From Imbricaverruca yamaguchii (taxonomy: Eukaryota; Arthropoda; Thecostraca; Neoverrucidae), in NCBI GenBank assembly GCA_034440575.1, contig JAOTOL010001524.1:1191501-1255500 (forward strand): a DNA stretch of 64,000 bases. The letters are read 5' to 3'. The notes below the pieces were generated by a model, which made no database searches, was not told the DNA's origin, and saw only the letters and a list, made by a program, of their open reading frames with translations. Positions 46,501 to 55,859 of this stretch are shown here, one piece after another; position 1 is the stretch's first letter, and each line of letters starts with the position of its first letter. A program made the translations under genes and the position numbers.

Positions 46501-47270
46501 TCGTTTGCGATGGATTGATTGGCTGTAGTCTTGGCCTGCAATTGAGCAGGTATTCACAGCGATATATCAAATCGTTAAGCATCCTTTCAAGCTTAGATAT
46601 TTGACATATCTGATTTTGAAGCTGTGTCCTCTGAATTGATTGGTGAAGGTTTCATGTAATTCATTCCACACATTTCGGAGTATGCGTTCAGCTGTAAGCT
46701 TTGCTGCAAAGCAGATCTTCCCCATGAAGACACCTTGCAAACAAATAGGAAATATTCGACTTACCATTTTGGCACCGCTACACAGTTTTACATTTTATAT
46801 ACTTTATCTAGGCATAGCTGTTCCACACGGTAAAGGAGGATGCTTTTACAGGGATCTCAACGATGCCTAACATTCCGCTTCAATTATTTCATATCGATAA
46901 ACAAAGAGAAAACTATCCTGGGTGGCAAAATGCACTACACAATTTATAATTATTGTCTTGCAGAGTGAATACGGAATAAGTTGAAAAAGTATCCATCTCC
47001 AGTCTTCGAATTATGCCTCGATTGTAATGCTGCTTCAAGATATATGGACACAAAATGCGATTCTGTCCAGCTGGTGACATTCTATCTTGATCCCCTATGT
47101 TAGTGCACCATATGGTAGCCGGCGCTCGTACGTTAGCCGCTCACCTGAGAGCTGATGATCTGGTCCAGGTCTCCGTAGAACTGCGGCGGCAGATTGGCCG
47201 GGAAGGTGGCCAGCTGCAGTGACGGCCTGGCGGCCAGCAGCATCGCCAGCAGCATCACCAGCCGACACAT
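31427..47270 (-). CDS. PAL: Secreted peptidyl-alpha-hydroxyglycine alpha-amidating lyase (PAL), one frameshift
   Basis: A free-standing PAL that would cleave peptidyl-alpha-hydroxyglycine to amidated peptide and glyoxylate. Exons in order: 47145-47270, 45795-45940, 42993-43191, 36366-36564, 35537-35708, 32640-32740, 31427-31549. All have GT-AG borders and compatible phases. A signal peptide (MCRLVMLLAMLLAARPS) leads the chain. Active-site elements are present: IFHR, YLPHG, DGYCN, VPHSL, VADR and TPHD, plus both disulfide pairs. The summed length is 1066 nt, one too many: exon 5 carries an extra base at about 35641 between VADR and HGRIVCW. Without it the protein would be 354 residues. No PHM domain, membrane segment or acidic tail is present, so it should be secreted. 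It is convergent with PAM. The frameshift may be an assembly error, a null allele or recent inactivation; every other exon looks functional. Confidence 0.9.
32245..32639. repeat. 56-bp tandem array of PAL exon 6 donor junction
   Basis: On the minus strand each unit contains GCTGGTCGTCGGGACAG/GTGAGATGT, i.e. the end of exon 6 plus its donor. Unit starts (plus strand CACCTG) fall at 32637 (authentic), 32581, 32525, 32469, then 32413, 32357, 32301 and 32245. Period is exactly 56. About half the extra copies keep GTGAGA; others read GTTAGA. Confidence 0.95.
32640..32740 (-). CDS. PAL: PAL exon 6
   Basis: Acceptor CCTCTCAG, donor GGACAG/GTGAGA, phase 0 out. It encodes DVLYTVHQSQYGAAALTIDL and ESGAILDSWSSGQ, parallel to the FAVNG...GFVMNFSNGEIID strand pair of PAL. 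Its last 17 bases and donor are repeated seven more times downstream. Confidence 0.88.
33085..33890 (+). mobile_element. ~810-bp dispersed repeat, copy 2
   Basis: Shares with copy 1 (16778-17619) CATATCAATTTGACATGTTG, TTTAACGGATAAAGATATTT, TCGTCGAGCGCTTTCCGATG and the GACCCCCGAGACAGG end. Lies in PAL intron 5, more diverged, no intact TTAA end. Confidence 0.75.
34000..35050. other. Remainder of PAL intron 5
   Basis: No repeat or exon recognised apart from short recurrences of the 'GGCACATGGTGTTCTTTGTAGCAGA' type phrase shared with 32790-32900. Confidence 0.4.
35060..35515. repeat. 37-bp minisatellite downstream of PAL exon 5
   Basis: About twelve units of CTGCACTGCAGGCATGTCCT + ACCTCCAGCAGTCGGGA. 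The array begins about 20 bp after the exon 5 donor on the minus strand. Its long open frames come from periodicity. Confidence 0.96.
35537..35708 (-). CDS. PAL: PAL exon 5: VPHSL / VADR exon with +1 frameshift
   Basis: Acceptor CCCCAG, donor GCCG/GTGAGT. It reads GISLLVPHSLTVEGDVVC, VADR, then shifts frame and continues HGRIVCWDVRDPYLQPQ and SYGRVFAVAAAG. The shift needs one base removed near 35641 (the A between CCG and GGAG on the minus strand). With it removed, entry and exit phases agree with the neighbouring exons. Confidence 0.88.
35750..35846 (-). pseudogene. Duplicated 5' part of PAL exon 5
   Basis: Immediately upstream on the minus strand is a second copy of the acceptor and first ~85 bases of exon 5 (CCCCAG then GISLLAPHYLTVDGDVMC). 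It breaks down at the VADR codons into a frame-shifted VWWTVS. The offset from the functional copy is about 105 bp. It keeps a usable acceptor but no donor. Confidence 0.75.
36366..36564 (-). CDS. PAL: PAL exon 4: DGYCN catalytic exon
   Basis: Acceptor TGTGACAG (itself duplicated just upstream), donor AAAGG/GTAAAT, phase 1. It encodes LPPDSDTPTLTLGVAFEPGH, SRHFCQPTDVAVTDDG and VADGYCNRRVVVFNKQG. The 20-bp tandem array begins about 45 bp upstream of the acceptor. Confidence 0.93.
36612..37768. repeat. 20-bp minisatellite, about 58 copies
   Basis: Unit TACCGGAGCTACTGCCGCAC with GCAC/GTAC/GCAG variants and a few indels. Blocks such as ACCAGAGATACTGCC recur ~160 bp apart, showing higher-order duplication. 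It sits about 45 bp upstream of the PAL exon 4 acceptor. Confidence 0.98.
37960..38425. repeat. ~34-bp minisatellite derived from PAL exon 3 donor junction
   Basis: On the minus strand units read like CACCAGGTGTTCAAGGTCAG followed by CTGGGATGTC. That 20-base core is identical to the exon 3 end plus donor at 42989-43008. About a dozen diverged units, now 4.6 kb from exon 3. Confidence 0.85.
38574..39290 (-). mobile_element. Degenerate non-LTR retrotransposon fragment (RT C-terminal region)
   Basis: Two minus-strand frames resemble the region after the RT catalytic core: STISEYKCVKNLRVVIVHSF with LLPTIVHSWYCFISN, then NTRQDKHLDIPNIRSEPWRR. Frameshifts separate them. CR1/L2/Jockey-like type judged by pattern only. 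Confidence 0.65.
39868..42650 (-). mobile_element. Degenerate non-LTR retrotransposon with endonuclease and RT remnants
   Basis: In minus-strand order: endonuclease-like ADVMVLSETWPKP with PGYQLAMADRPDGREYGGM (42099-42311); RT catalytic VVVQYADDTQILVSG (YADD at 40866-40877); FRANGLKINVAKTQLMMLG; and C-terminal RTTRQDHNLYVPRSRTEMGK, then RRFSSRAPHMYNSLPPELTR (40045-40299). The 3' end is AATAAAG(TCTG)n near 39870-39895. Frames are broken several times, so it is inactive. The 5' limit is uncertain; GC-rich sequence to ~42650 may belong to it. Confidence 0.8.
42783..42848. repeat. 15-bp tandem repeat
   Basis: Four to five copies of GTGAGCGGCAGCTGT. Confidence 0.95.
42993..43191 (-). CDS. PAL: PAL exon 3: LPHG zinc-site exon
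   Basis: Acceptor CCGGTGCAG, donor TTCAAG/GTCAGT, phase 0. It encodes SFNFSHHYQHVSRG, LLTLDAVTGALLKSEG and RFYLPHGLHIDSQGN, then TDVGLHQVFK. The exon ends three codons later than the equivalent PAM boundary (HQ/VFK). A second donor-like CAG/GTGTTC lies 9 nt inside. Confidence 0.93.
43901..44174 (+). other. Exon-like open stretch nested in PAL intron 2, opposite strand
   Basis: A 274-nt stretch is open on the plus strand between a strong acceptor (TTTTTTTTAG) and donor CTTG/GTGAGT. It encodes LRVITPKREFSLDMNKF, then HPQYVIINITGEQRAHCGN and IRIVDANLYLFCGQ, ending DDGFLRITW. The residue mix looks like a beta-rich extracellular domain. I recognise no family and see no partner exon nearby. It could be an exon of a nested gene or a captured fragment. 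Confidence 0.3.
44340..44480 (+). repeat. Possible tRNA-derived repeat
   Basis: Contains a CCGACTC-AA-GAGTCGG hairpin and a phrase ACCTCAAGATCACGAGTTTG resembling anticodon-loop and B-box of tRNA-derived SINEs. Weak. Confidence 0.25.
45795..45940 (-). CDS. PAL: PAL exon 2: first propeller strands, FHR
   Basis: Acceptor TTTCCAG, donor CCAC/GTGAGT (phase 2). It encodes LSLGQVAGVAVDLTD and PQIFHRPNVTWDST, matching GQVSGVA and IFHRGDHVWDG of known PAL. The Arg of FHR is an active-site residue. Confidence 0.92.
46229..46767 (-). other. Open stretches in PAL intron 1, unrecognised
   Basis: Two adjoining minus-strand frames (117 and 66 codons) contain LNDLIYRCEYLLNCRP, GQFLDIHTAAKAMLRVGW and HETFTNQFRGHSFK. 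No splice sites or family recognised; possibly mobile-element remnant. Confidence 0.25.
47145..47270 (-). CDS. PAL: PAL exon 1: start codon and signal peptide
   Basis: ATG at 47270 opens MCRLVMLLAMLLAARPSLQL, a clear signal peptide. It is followed by FPANLPPQFYGDLDQIISSQ and donor CAG/GTGAGC, phase 0. Upstream sequence is GC-rich. Confidence 0.88.
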
Positions 47271-47400
47271 GGTGGCGCAGCCGCCCGACGGCCAACACTA
47301 GGTTTGGTAACGCGGTGGTGCACGACCTCGCCCCGCCCGCCTATTCGTCGCCTTGGAAACGGTGACGTCGCACGCGGATCCTATCGATCAGGTGGCCGGG
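47271..47400 (-). promoter_or_regulatory. GC-rich upstream region of PAL
   Basis: The 130 bp before the PAL start are CpG/GC-rich, with a GC-box-like GGCGGGCGGGGCG and a CRE-like GTGACGTCGC near 47362. No TATA box was seen. Promoter assignment is inference from position and composition. Confidence 0.35.
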
Positions 47401-49940
47401 AAGGGCGGCCACAGGTGGTGTGTGGGCGATCTCAGTGTGGCGATCCGCAGGGAGCAACGCCTGCGCCCTTTCCCCGAAGGAACAGCGCAATAGCCCAAGT
47501 TTTTCCATGCTAGAGCCCGCAAGACAATCAGATGCCGCAATCTGACAGATGTCAGCCTGTGCCTGCGCTCTTGATATCCACCGCAAGTATGCTTCTATTA
47601 ATGAAAATGTGACCTTAGACATCCACGATAAAAAGTACACATTCAGAATGAAGATAAAATGGTCGCATTTAGCAATTCACTAGAGGTGATTCGCTCCACG
47701 CCAGTGGTTTTAAGCAGGCCTCGGCTCATCTTCCAACTCTGGTTCTTGAAGCTTGTCTCGTTTCTATCTCCTTACAATAGTCAGTGCACAGCGTGCATTG
47801 CGTTTCGGTCTCGGATGCAGACACTCCTATTATTGTTATAATACATGCTTGTTTTGCTTTTATTTTCTTCTTTGTCTTCCGTGGTCTTGACTGATTGTAC
47901 ATTCACTGAACCTTTATACATGAAGTCCATCTGGAGAAACTTGAGGAAGCATGTACATGAGTAGATCCATAAACTTTACGGGTAAAGAAACTTGTCTAGA
48001 AGGGCCTTTCGGTCTCAAAGGTGAACATTTTCCTTCTGATAGGCTCCTTTGGCTGAAATATCCGTTGAACACGTATCGCACCCGAGCCTTTCTGCAGAAG
48101 TGCCTTTTACCGGCCGAATGGGTGCCACTATCAATGGGAGAGGGGAAAATTTCCCCAGTCCCCCTACATCATACCTTGAACAGGCATTCTTGGAAATGAA
48201 GTTAAAAAGGAAAAACCCAACCTACAATTTCCTACTGACACAACTAATGCATTACATGTCTGGTGGAGTAGACGTACCGATTGCATTTCGGGAAAAAAAC
48301 ATACAATTCGATTACCCACAGGTGTTAGGCACTGCAGTTCTCTTCCCTACAATAGGATTCCTTATCGCCCTCCGGTTGAGAATCCATTCTCTAAATGTAG
48401 CGAAATAAATATTTCCTGAGTATCAGACTGCACCGTTTCGCACCGGTGACAGCCGGTACAGCCTACCTTTGACTATCGACGGCGGCCTGACGATAACCGG
48501 CAGCCGGCGAGCATTGCGTGCATTAACTCATCAGGAACGATGCCCGAGGACAGAGCAGATGACAACAAAAACTAGTGAAATGGAAAGAAAAATCAAGAAA
48601 AGAGCACGCTAGAGGACATTGAGGGGGCAAAGATCCTGATCGTGTAAATGCCCAACTCAATCAACCCAAAAAACAGTCCCTCAGGGTGATTCCTTGACTT
48701 TTGCAAACCGTGTTCTGGATTCGAATAATGGCTTCATTGATGTCAAGCTAGGGCATTCATTCGCTTGTAATTGAAAACAAAGATGATGGAGACATATAAC
48801 TTCGCAAGTCTTTCTGTCGCACCGCAGAACACATTGATTGATATTTCGTTTTTGGAAGCATGCCATCCATCGCTCACGAAAAGTTAATGTTCTGCCGATT
48901 AAGAGTTAATGCCCTGCCGATGAAGAAAACATCTTTCAGATTAATGTCCTCCCGATAGGAGATCATCCCAAAGTTAAAGTCTTGCCGGTTACCAGACCAT
49001 ATTCAAAAAGGCGGTAGTTTTCTCCATTTTGACTGTATGTTCTAATACCGCATGCGCGTGAAATGCAGAAAGCTTTCCACCACTGTGCTAATTCACTCAC
49101 GTGCGTGACATTTTGCGCCCATGTGTCAGCAGGGGGGACGGCTGTAGTTGCATGCCGGTCGTGGAAGGATGTGGGCTGCAGTCCCACGGATCAGTCGATA
49201 TTCCAGCCAATATTCAGCTCAGCTCGTAATCGAACCAGAGGGCCATCGGCTGCCTGGGTAGTGTCGGCGAATTGAGGATGTCCTCCCACGCGCTGCTTCA
49301 GAATTGTGACGACGAAATGACATCCGTTGATCAGGTGGATGGGTCATTGTTGATGCAGTAATCTCCGCTTCGCATGCGCCAAGCTCCTGTAAAATCGGCC
49401 AAGCAATTGTTGTGGTAAACGCCTACAAATAAAATATACGAAGATGTTACCCAACAACATATGAGCTTCTAAGTGCTATAACCCTCAGCAATAGCGACTT
49501 CTCCTGAAAGAGCAGGATAGTGAAGCAGGCAACATACGCTTATTATATTTAGCTAGCATACGATAAGCAGTAGTGATCAGCTTAATTGTTTAAAATGGTA
49601 GACTTGGCAGAAAGTGTGTGCACTAAATAACCCATAAGGAATAGTAAGCTGTACTTTAGAACTTATCCTCTTCTAATCCTTGATTTCGCCAGCTTTGCAG
49701 ACTGTGAAAAGGTTCCTGCCCTTAAAAGCCAGCGTCAGCGCTGTTGACGCATATTTGCACACATGCATGCATACACGCATACGTATGTACATGCATGCAT
49801 GCACACATGCATACATATATGCACATGCAGACATACGCGAGCACAAGATATATATATGACACATGCTACTTCGGAAAACAATCCCTCTTTATCAGAAGCA
49901 TAATAGTTGGTCAGCATATTAGTCATCTGATAACATCCAT
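47401..49940. other. Spacer upstream of PAL
   Basis: No supported gene. Open frames at 47951-48408 are unrecognised. Degenerate ~31-bp units with CTGCCGATTAAGAGTTAATG lie at 48868-48985, and an ATGCATAC-rich simple repeat at 49745-49855. Confidence 0.45.
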
Positions 49941-49944
49941 AATT

Positions 49945-50648
49945 CGCCTAATTGGGGCCATCAGAGCAGGCTAAGGAAGCCAGGAAGAAGGCACAGAGAA
50001 TGCTTGGGGCAATAAATGGGAATGTATCACGCAGAAGTGAGGAAGTCATCAGTAAGCTTTACTGTGCATATGTCAGGCCACGTTTGGAATACTGCATCCA
50101 AGCTTGGTCTCCTAGCTATGAAAAAAAAATTGTTGGCTTTTAGAGGGAGTACAAAAGAGGGCTACAAAAATGGTTAATGGTACAAGCAACCTGGCATATG
50201 AGGAATGATTGAAGAAATTGAATATGTTTTCACTTAGATATAGAAGGCTGAGAGGAGATCTCACCGGGGTCTTTAAGTGTGTCCATGGTCTGGAGAAGGG
50301 ATATCTTGAAGAGATGTTTGAATTTAACAGAAATGATGCAATTAGAGGTCACCAATTCAAAATTAAAGTTAACCACAGCAGGACAAGGTTAAGACAGCCT
50401 TTCTTCACCAAAATGGTAGTAGAACACTGGGGCCAGCTGCCAGAAACCATTGTCAGTAGTAGCAAATTGAGCATCTTTAAAAACTGCATAGGCAATCATT
50501 ACAAGAATAGAGGGCTTGCTCTTCAGTATTCCAGGGAGGGCTGATCGACTGATTTGGTGGGCAACTGGTTCAGTGTACAGAGCGCATCTAAGAAGGGCCC
50601 TTGTGGCTCATTGTTGCACTAATCTCTTATGTCTTTATGTCTTTATGC
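49945..50648 (+). mobile_element. 5'-truncated CR1-like non-LTR retrotransposon
   Basis: Plus-strand frames KKAQRMLGAINGNVSRRSEE, YCAYVRPRLEYCIQAWSPSY, LRYRRLRGDLTGVFKCVHGL and VEHWGQLPETIVSSSKLSIF are the conserved C-terminal RT region of CR1/Rex-like elements. A frameshift/stop lies near 50140-50208. The 3' end carries about three octamers (TTATGTCT) as in CR1 elements. Inactive. Confidence 0.85.
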
Positions 50649-50649
50649 C

Positions 50650-52360
50650 TATTACATTCTTCCTTCATGTCCTCTGATATTTGTTTCATGGCCACCTAAC
50701 TTGGCATTGTATGTTTGTTTGAACGCGTGTTGACGGAGCTTCGTCGTAAATAGCACATATCAATGGTGTTTCATCCGTATCAGATATCATTGTGCACTAC
50801 TTAGCTCTTCCCTAACATGAAAGACGACATTGGAGGTACTGCACGAGCTTGGGCAGAGGTTGAGAGCGCAATGTAGCCGAATATGATGTGCGCGATATAT
50901 ATCATTCAGCTCCATATCCAATGGGAGCTGAATGACCGTTGAGATTTGGGTGCCATCGAGGCCCAAAACACCCAAATATGCAATCCGTGAGTCGTTCCCA
51001 GGATACCGGCGATGACAGCAGTAATTCGTAGAAAAACGTCTATGGCTCATGACGGCGGTAGATATATGTATAAACAGCTGACATGATGCCATATATTTCA
51101 GGAGAAAAATATCGTCTACAGGTCATTACAGTCAACTGGAATATTATTGTTTGTCACATCACACAAATATATCTAACCTATGCAGCCGATGCGCCCCTAA
51201 GCTACATACGACATACTTGTGGACGCTGAGCATTCGTCGAGCGATCTACATTGGCATTTTACACGGAGAATAAACAATCCCTCGGGACAATTATTCAATT
51301 TCGGTACCAACATATTGGGATGAAGAGCCCGATTGACTACATGTCGACAGAGATTTGCTGCCCTTCTCTGGAATTCAACCATGTGGTCTTGGTTTCCCTG
51401 ACCTTTTTCGCTTGGCCAATGCGCCGTCAACTTGTCGTTTCTATGCACAACTATTGCTATAGCCAGCACAGGAACATCACGACACAGCTAATCATCAGCG
51501 GACATCACGGGTTGAGCGACGGCAAGTCAGCTTATTCTGAGCATGCAATTTCGCCCAATATACTTTCTGGTCTGATGTAATATTTTCTGGTGTCGTGACA
51601 TGGAAGTCGCCACAGTGGGAAAAGGAAGGCGCATCTCAAAACTTGTTGAAGCTTAGCATTATGCCTATAGCGTCACATATAAAGATCGACCTAAAACCCC
51701 TTTCTCCATCTACCCAAAGTTCTTGGGATCGCGCATGCCTCATAAGTCTGAAAAATATTGGTTCGCCCATCTGCTTATTGCATCGCTAAAATCGTGGAGA
51801 TACAGCCACGTCGAAAACTATGGAACACCTTCATCATGTACACTGGCTAGAAAACACCTAGGAACGATAATCCATTGCCATTCATTTTGCATGGTATGGT
51901 CAGGAACAGTTCTTACCATCATTGAAGGAGCTGCGAGACAGCAATAAAGCTTAAGTGTGGCATGGTCTATGGCGTAGTTCGCATTGAAGCTGATTGGATC
52001 AATGAAAGCTGATTGGCAGGGAACATTTTGGGGACCGAACACTCGATCCCCGGTAATGACGCGACGTTCTGAGTACCAGCATCAGAGCTCGAACGTAGCG
52101 TCGCCGCTCAGTCCAATCGGCGATGCACGTCCGCGTGCTGAACGTCGTCTGCCAGTGTCGCAGACAGAAGTCTTGCTCAAGTCTGCAGCACTTCGGAAGC
52201 TTCGGCTTGCCGACCGGGCGAGCTGTTAGTTGCTCCCTTGCAGATGCGATTGCTGGTAATGTAGTCGACGATTGCGAGAACTGCTCGCTCTATGGCGTGG
52301 ACAGTCCAGCGGGCGGACAGCGAAACCCGACTTACATCACGATCGGCAGATGGCGGCGGC
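50650..52360. other. Spacer downstream of six-cysteine gene
   Basis: Open frame at 51251-51580 (109 codons) is unrecognised. Nothing else supported. Confidence 0.4.
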
Positions 52361-52537
52361 TTATGGCCTCAGCGACCAGCTCGTTTCTGGTTGCATCCAG
52401 ATGTATCCAGTGTTGGACATAGCGCAGCGTGCATCGTAGTACTTTCCCGGCGAGCGGCAGAAGGAGAACCTGGGGCAGCGGCATTTGAACAATGGCTGAA
52501 ACTCCTCCTTGCACAGCTCGTTCCACCAGCAAGCTCT
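52361..52537 (-). CDS. Six-cysteine peptide exon 2 with stop
   Basis: 58 codons plus TAA. All six mature-region cysteines are in this exon. The acceptor has a good pyrimidine tract (GTGTCTTCCACTTGCAG). Confidence 0.75.
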   Translation of the reverse strand, partial: RACWWNELCKEEFQPLFKCRCPRFSFCRSPGKYYDARCAMSNTGYIWMQPETSWSLRP

Positions 52538-53773
52538 CTGCAAGTGGAAGACACCCGTAATTACTGAAGTATTGTAGAAGTATTTTACATTGTATATTGG
52601 TTGGTTATTTAGATTTAGAGGCCCATCAACTGCGTTGGTCATACAAGTGTTAAGTATGTGCAGTCTACAAATGCTTCTACTTCTAGAAATTGCAGAAGTA
52701 TTTGTTCTGAAATTACTGTAGATTTATGCGCAACGCAATCCGCACTGAAAACAGTTCTACACTTGACACTCTTAAACACACGCAGTCTGAAACAGGGTTG
52801 GATTTATGCTTCGAAATCCTGGATTTGAAGACGAAAAGTTTGAACCAGTGAAATTCGGAGATGATGATGTCTCTGTCTGCTTCAAACAACATGCTTCCTT
52901 TTCGAGCTCCCGGTCAGCTTCAGATTCGCTTATCGATCAACGATTAGCTTGCAGATGTCTCCAAGCAACTCTGTTCAATCCTTGGACGAAAAAAGAGGGA
53001 ATAATTTCCTAGTAATGGCAATGCACTGGATAAGAAACATCCAGAACAATACCACGCTTCTAATCCTGGTCCTGGGGTACCCCCATACGAGGCGGGTGTG
53101 TCAGCCCCGGGTGCGTCTTAGGGCATGCGACTCAGCTTGTGCTAATTCAAATCATTCAACAATTCAAATATAGTGTCACTGCACTACTGAAGTCGCACGA
53201 ACATGATCACGCTGAGATGATACACCCTGCCGCCATGTAACTGGAAGCCTCTTCAGGGTGGGCACAACGTGTGTGTGGAAGGTGCCTGTTAGGATATGTC
53301 GCATTTTCCTGCCTTCCCAATAACACCTTAATCCTAATGAACTCTTCCAACGATAGTTGGAAGCACCCGGCCGATACTCAGGTGAAGCAGAGCACCCGAT
53401 CTGCCATCTACTGACCAGGGTGCCACTGTTTACGTCAAGGGACCACTGGCCCCCTCAGTATTTGATTTGGCCCCTTCAATAATTAACTTTCCTTCCCTCG
53501 ATTGGGCTGAGATTTAACCATTGGGCCTAAAGGCATATCTACACTAAATACATATGGTTTTCGGGGTAGCTTTGGCCATGGGAAAGGCCATTTGCACTCC
53601 CCCAACCAATTTTACAAAGTGATACACATGCTACCGGCGAAACCGTGGGACTGACTCACCTGGCTGATGTAACCGCTAATGCTCTGGTCTGGCAGAGCGC
53701 CTGGCCTGCCATCTATCGGCGACACGATCGACAGCATCAGGATGAAGGCGCACCTGACCGGCAGCGGCGACAT
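52361..53773 (-). CDS. Secreted six-cysteine peptide, two exons, unrecognised family
   Basis: Exon 1 is 53660-53773 and exon 2 is 52361-52537, separated by a 1122-bp GT-AG intron in phase 0. Exon 1: ATG opens MSPLPVRCAFILMLSIVSPI, a signal peptide, then DGRPGALPDQSISGYISQ and donor CAG/GTGAGT. Exon 2 follows CCACTTGCAG: RACWWNELCKEEFQ, PLFKCRCPRFSFCRSPGK, YYDARCAMSNTGYIWMQPE, ending SWSLRP and TAA. The 96-residue precursor has six cysteines after the signal, spaced C-x5-C-x9-C-x1-C-x5-C-x10-C, suggesting three disulfides. There is no dibasic GKR amidation site, so it is not an obvious substrate of the neighbouring amidation enzymes. It could be a hormone, growth factor or defence peptide; I cannot assign a family. 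The exon 1 reading frame is only 38 codons. Confidence 0.75.
52598..52644 (-). repeat. SINE-like 3' fragment, reverse
   Basis: GGTTGGTTATTTAGATTTAG and GCCCATCAACTGCGTTGGTC, reverse complement of the family 3' end, about 60 bp upstream of exon 2 of the six-cysteine gene, inside its intron. Confidence 0.4.
53660..53773 (-). CDS. Six-cysteine peptide exon 1
   Basis: 38 codons from ATG at 53773 to CAG, with donor GTGAGTCAG. Hydrophobic core FILMLSIVS flanked by an Arg; likely cleavage near the DGRPG turn. Confidence 0.72.
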
Positions 53774-53924
53774 GACTGCTGGACAGAGTTCAGGCGTTGG
53801 TGTCTGACCGCATCTGCCGCGGACACGGAACGATGACGTCAGTGGTGTTCAGGCGACGTCATTGGTTCTCTGACGACCACTGCTGCAGCTCTCTCCAGGC
53901 GGCTGCCTGGAGGGCCCCGCAAGT

Positions 53925-54516
53925 TGCCCTCAAGACGTTGGTGCAGGGGCCCACAAGGACCCCTGAGCCGACGTTAAGGGTCCCCAGATCGACGAAAGGG
54001 GTCCCAAACTGACGAAAATGGCCCTGGACCGATGAAGAGGGCCCCTAGTCAACGAAGAGTGTCGTTTGAAAATGTTGAAGATGTTGAGGGCCCCGGGCTC
54101 GGCCAACATGAAGGGCTGACGACAGATAGGACCACTAGCTGCGGGAGGACCCGGAGCGGCGGAGAGGGCTCAGAGTCGGCATGAAAGGGCTCAGGACCGA
54201 AACCGCGCAGGGTTTCGGCTTGTGTGGTAGGGGGCCCAAGCCTTTAAAGACACTCTCCAACGGGACCTGGACACTCTCCGACGGTATTTTAACGGCTCAG
54301 GAAACTCTCCGAGTGTCCTAAGACGTTAAAAATGGTACCTGAGCCGGCGGATGAGGGCCCCGAGCCGGCCGCACAGGCCCACTGGATAGGTTTTGGCTTA
54401 AGCTGATGGAGAGGAGCTCAGAGCTGACAGTGGTCTTCACGCTGATGAAAAGGCCCTCTAGCTACGTGTACGGTCCGGAGCAAAGTGGGGTGCTCCCGAG
54501 ACTACGTAAACGGCCT
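53925..54516. repeat. Degenerate GGGCCCC/GACGAAG-rich minisatellite, left part
   Basis: Loose ~25-30-bp recurrences of AGGGCCCCGAGCCGACG-like units. The same type resumes at 55860, so the element between is an insertion. Confidence 0.6.
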
Positions 54517-55855
54517 TTAACACGCGCCCTGGAGGGGGGAGGGGGCGAAATCCGCCCACCCCTCCGGCTTTTCGTAGATAACTTCCGATTTTACCGGCCG
54601 ATATACGCCATTGTTGTGTACCTACTTACAAATGAACGGCACGTTGTTTAAAGAAAGAACAACGAAAATCGACCGAAACTTTTTCGAGTTAGGGGTCGGT
54701 AAAGTCAAACAAAAATTATCAGCGCCGGACCACAAATATTGGCGCTGATGCGCTTCCCGTATATTGGCAAAAACGAAGTGTTCTTGTGAACACGAGCGAC
54801 TTGTTTTATGTATATTGCTGTACTACATTGTTTTAAAGTCACGTCAGGTCACCGAGGTCAAGTCAGGTCAAGTTCATGACAGGTTAACACACGCCCTGGA
54901 GGGGTGGAAGGCGAAATCCGCCCACCCCTCCGATTTTTCGTACACGATTCCATATTCTACCAGTAGATAAACACCATTTTTTCCGTACCTACTTAGGAAT
55001 GACCGGCGCATTAGGTAAGGTAAGAAAAATGAAAATCGGCCGAGAAGTTTTATGTTATGGTCCGTTAAAGTTTTCTTTTTAAATCGCAACGCCGGATTAC
55101 AGAAATCGGCGCCGATGTGCTTCCCGTATATTGGCAAAAGGGAAGTGTTCTTGACAACACTAAGCTACTTGTTTGATACATATTGTTATGCTATATAATT
55201 TAAAAGTCATGTTAGGTCGCCGAGGTCATCATGACAGGCTAATGAAACCAAACTTGGTCAACTGGAATGTTGTCATAAATGGAAATGACTGTCATGCGAT
55301 TGATGTCACTTTGCATGTTACTCCCCGGACATCCAGAAATCTACTGTTTGCCAATGTGTGCCTAAGCGTTTCTATACTTCATTCATGTATTTCACTCCTT
55401 TCTTTGCGAATCAGATGGTGAGAGCCGCCCAACGGAGCAGTCAGGTGGGCAGCCCGGTTCCGGTAACTGGAGCAGGTAATAACCTGATAAAGTGCTCCTA
55501 TATAGGTGACCTGAGGTCAAATGGCGGATCCGGCATATGTATTGCATCATTAGTAATGTTCAAAGCATCATTAATGGCAATTTTAGAGCATTTAAACACA
55601 ATCACAGCGAACCATAACAATGACAAGCCAAGCCAAGCAAAACCAGAAAGCTTGCTATTTTGACCTCATTGGACATTGAAGATATTGACCTAAGGTCACG
55701 AAATTCGCACACAATAGAGTTAACTATCGTGCTAATCCACCCGGCGAATTTCGTTGCTCTAGCCTTAATGAGAGCCGAGATCTTAAGGGTGCGGAATCCG
55801 CCCCCCCCCCCTCCAGTGCGCGTAAGTTTCAGAGGCCCTCCAGGGCGCGTGTTAA
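54517..55855. mobile_element. TTAA-flanked inverted-repeat element (piggyBac-like MITE)
   Basis: TTAA at 54517-54520 is followed by CACGCGCCCTGGAGGG. The right end has the exact reverse complement CCCTCCAGGGCGCGTG, then TTAA (55852-55855): 16-bp perfect terminal repeats with TTAA duplication, the signature of piggyBac-type insertion. A second, diverged start (TTAACACACGCCCTGGAGGG at 54884) shows an internal ~370-bp tandem duplication. No transposase frame. Confidence 0.75.
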
Positions 55856-55859
55856 GCGC

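Noticed and set aside
52361..52537. Calling the six-cysteine peptide a toxin or a named neuropeptide
   Set aside because: Cysteine spacing alone does not identify a family and no amidation or dibasic processing site is present.
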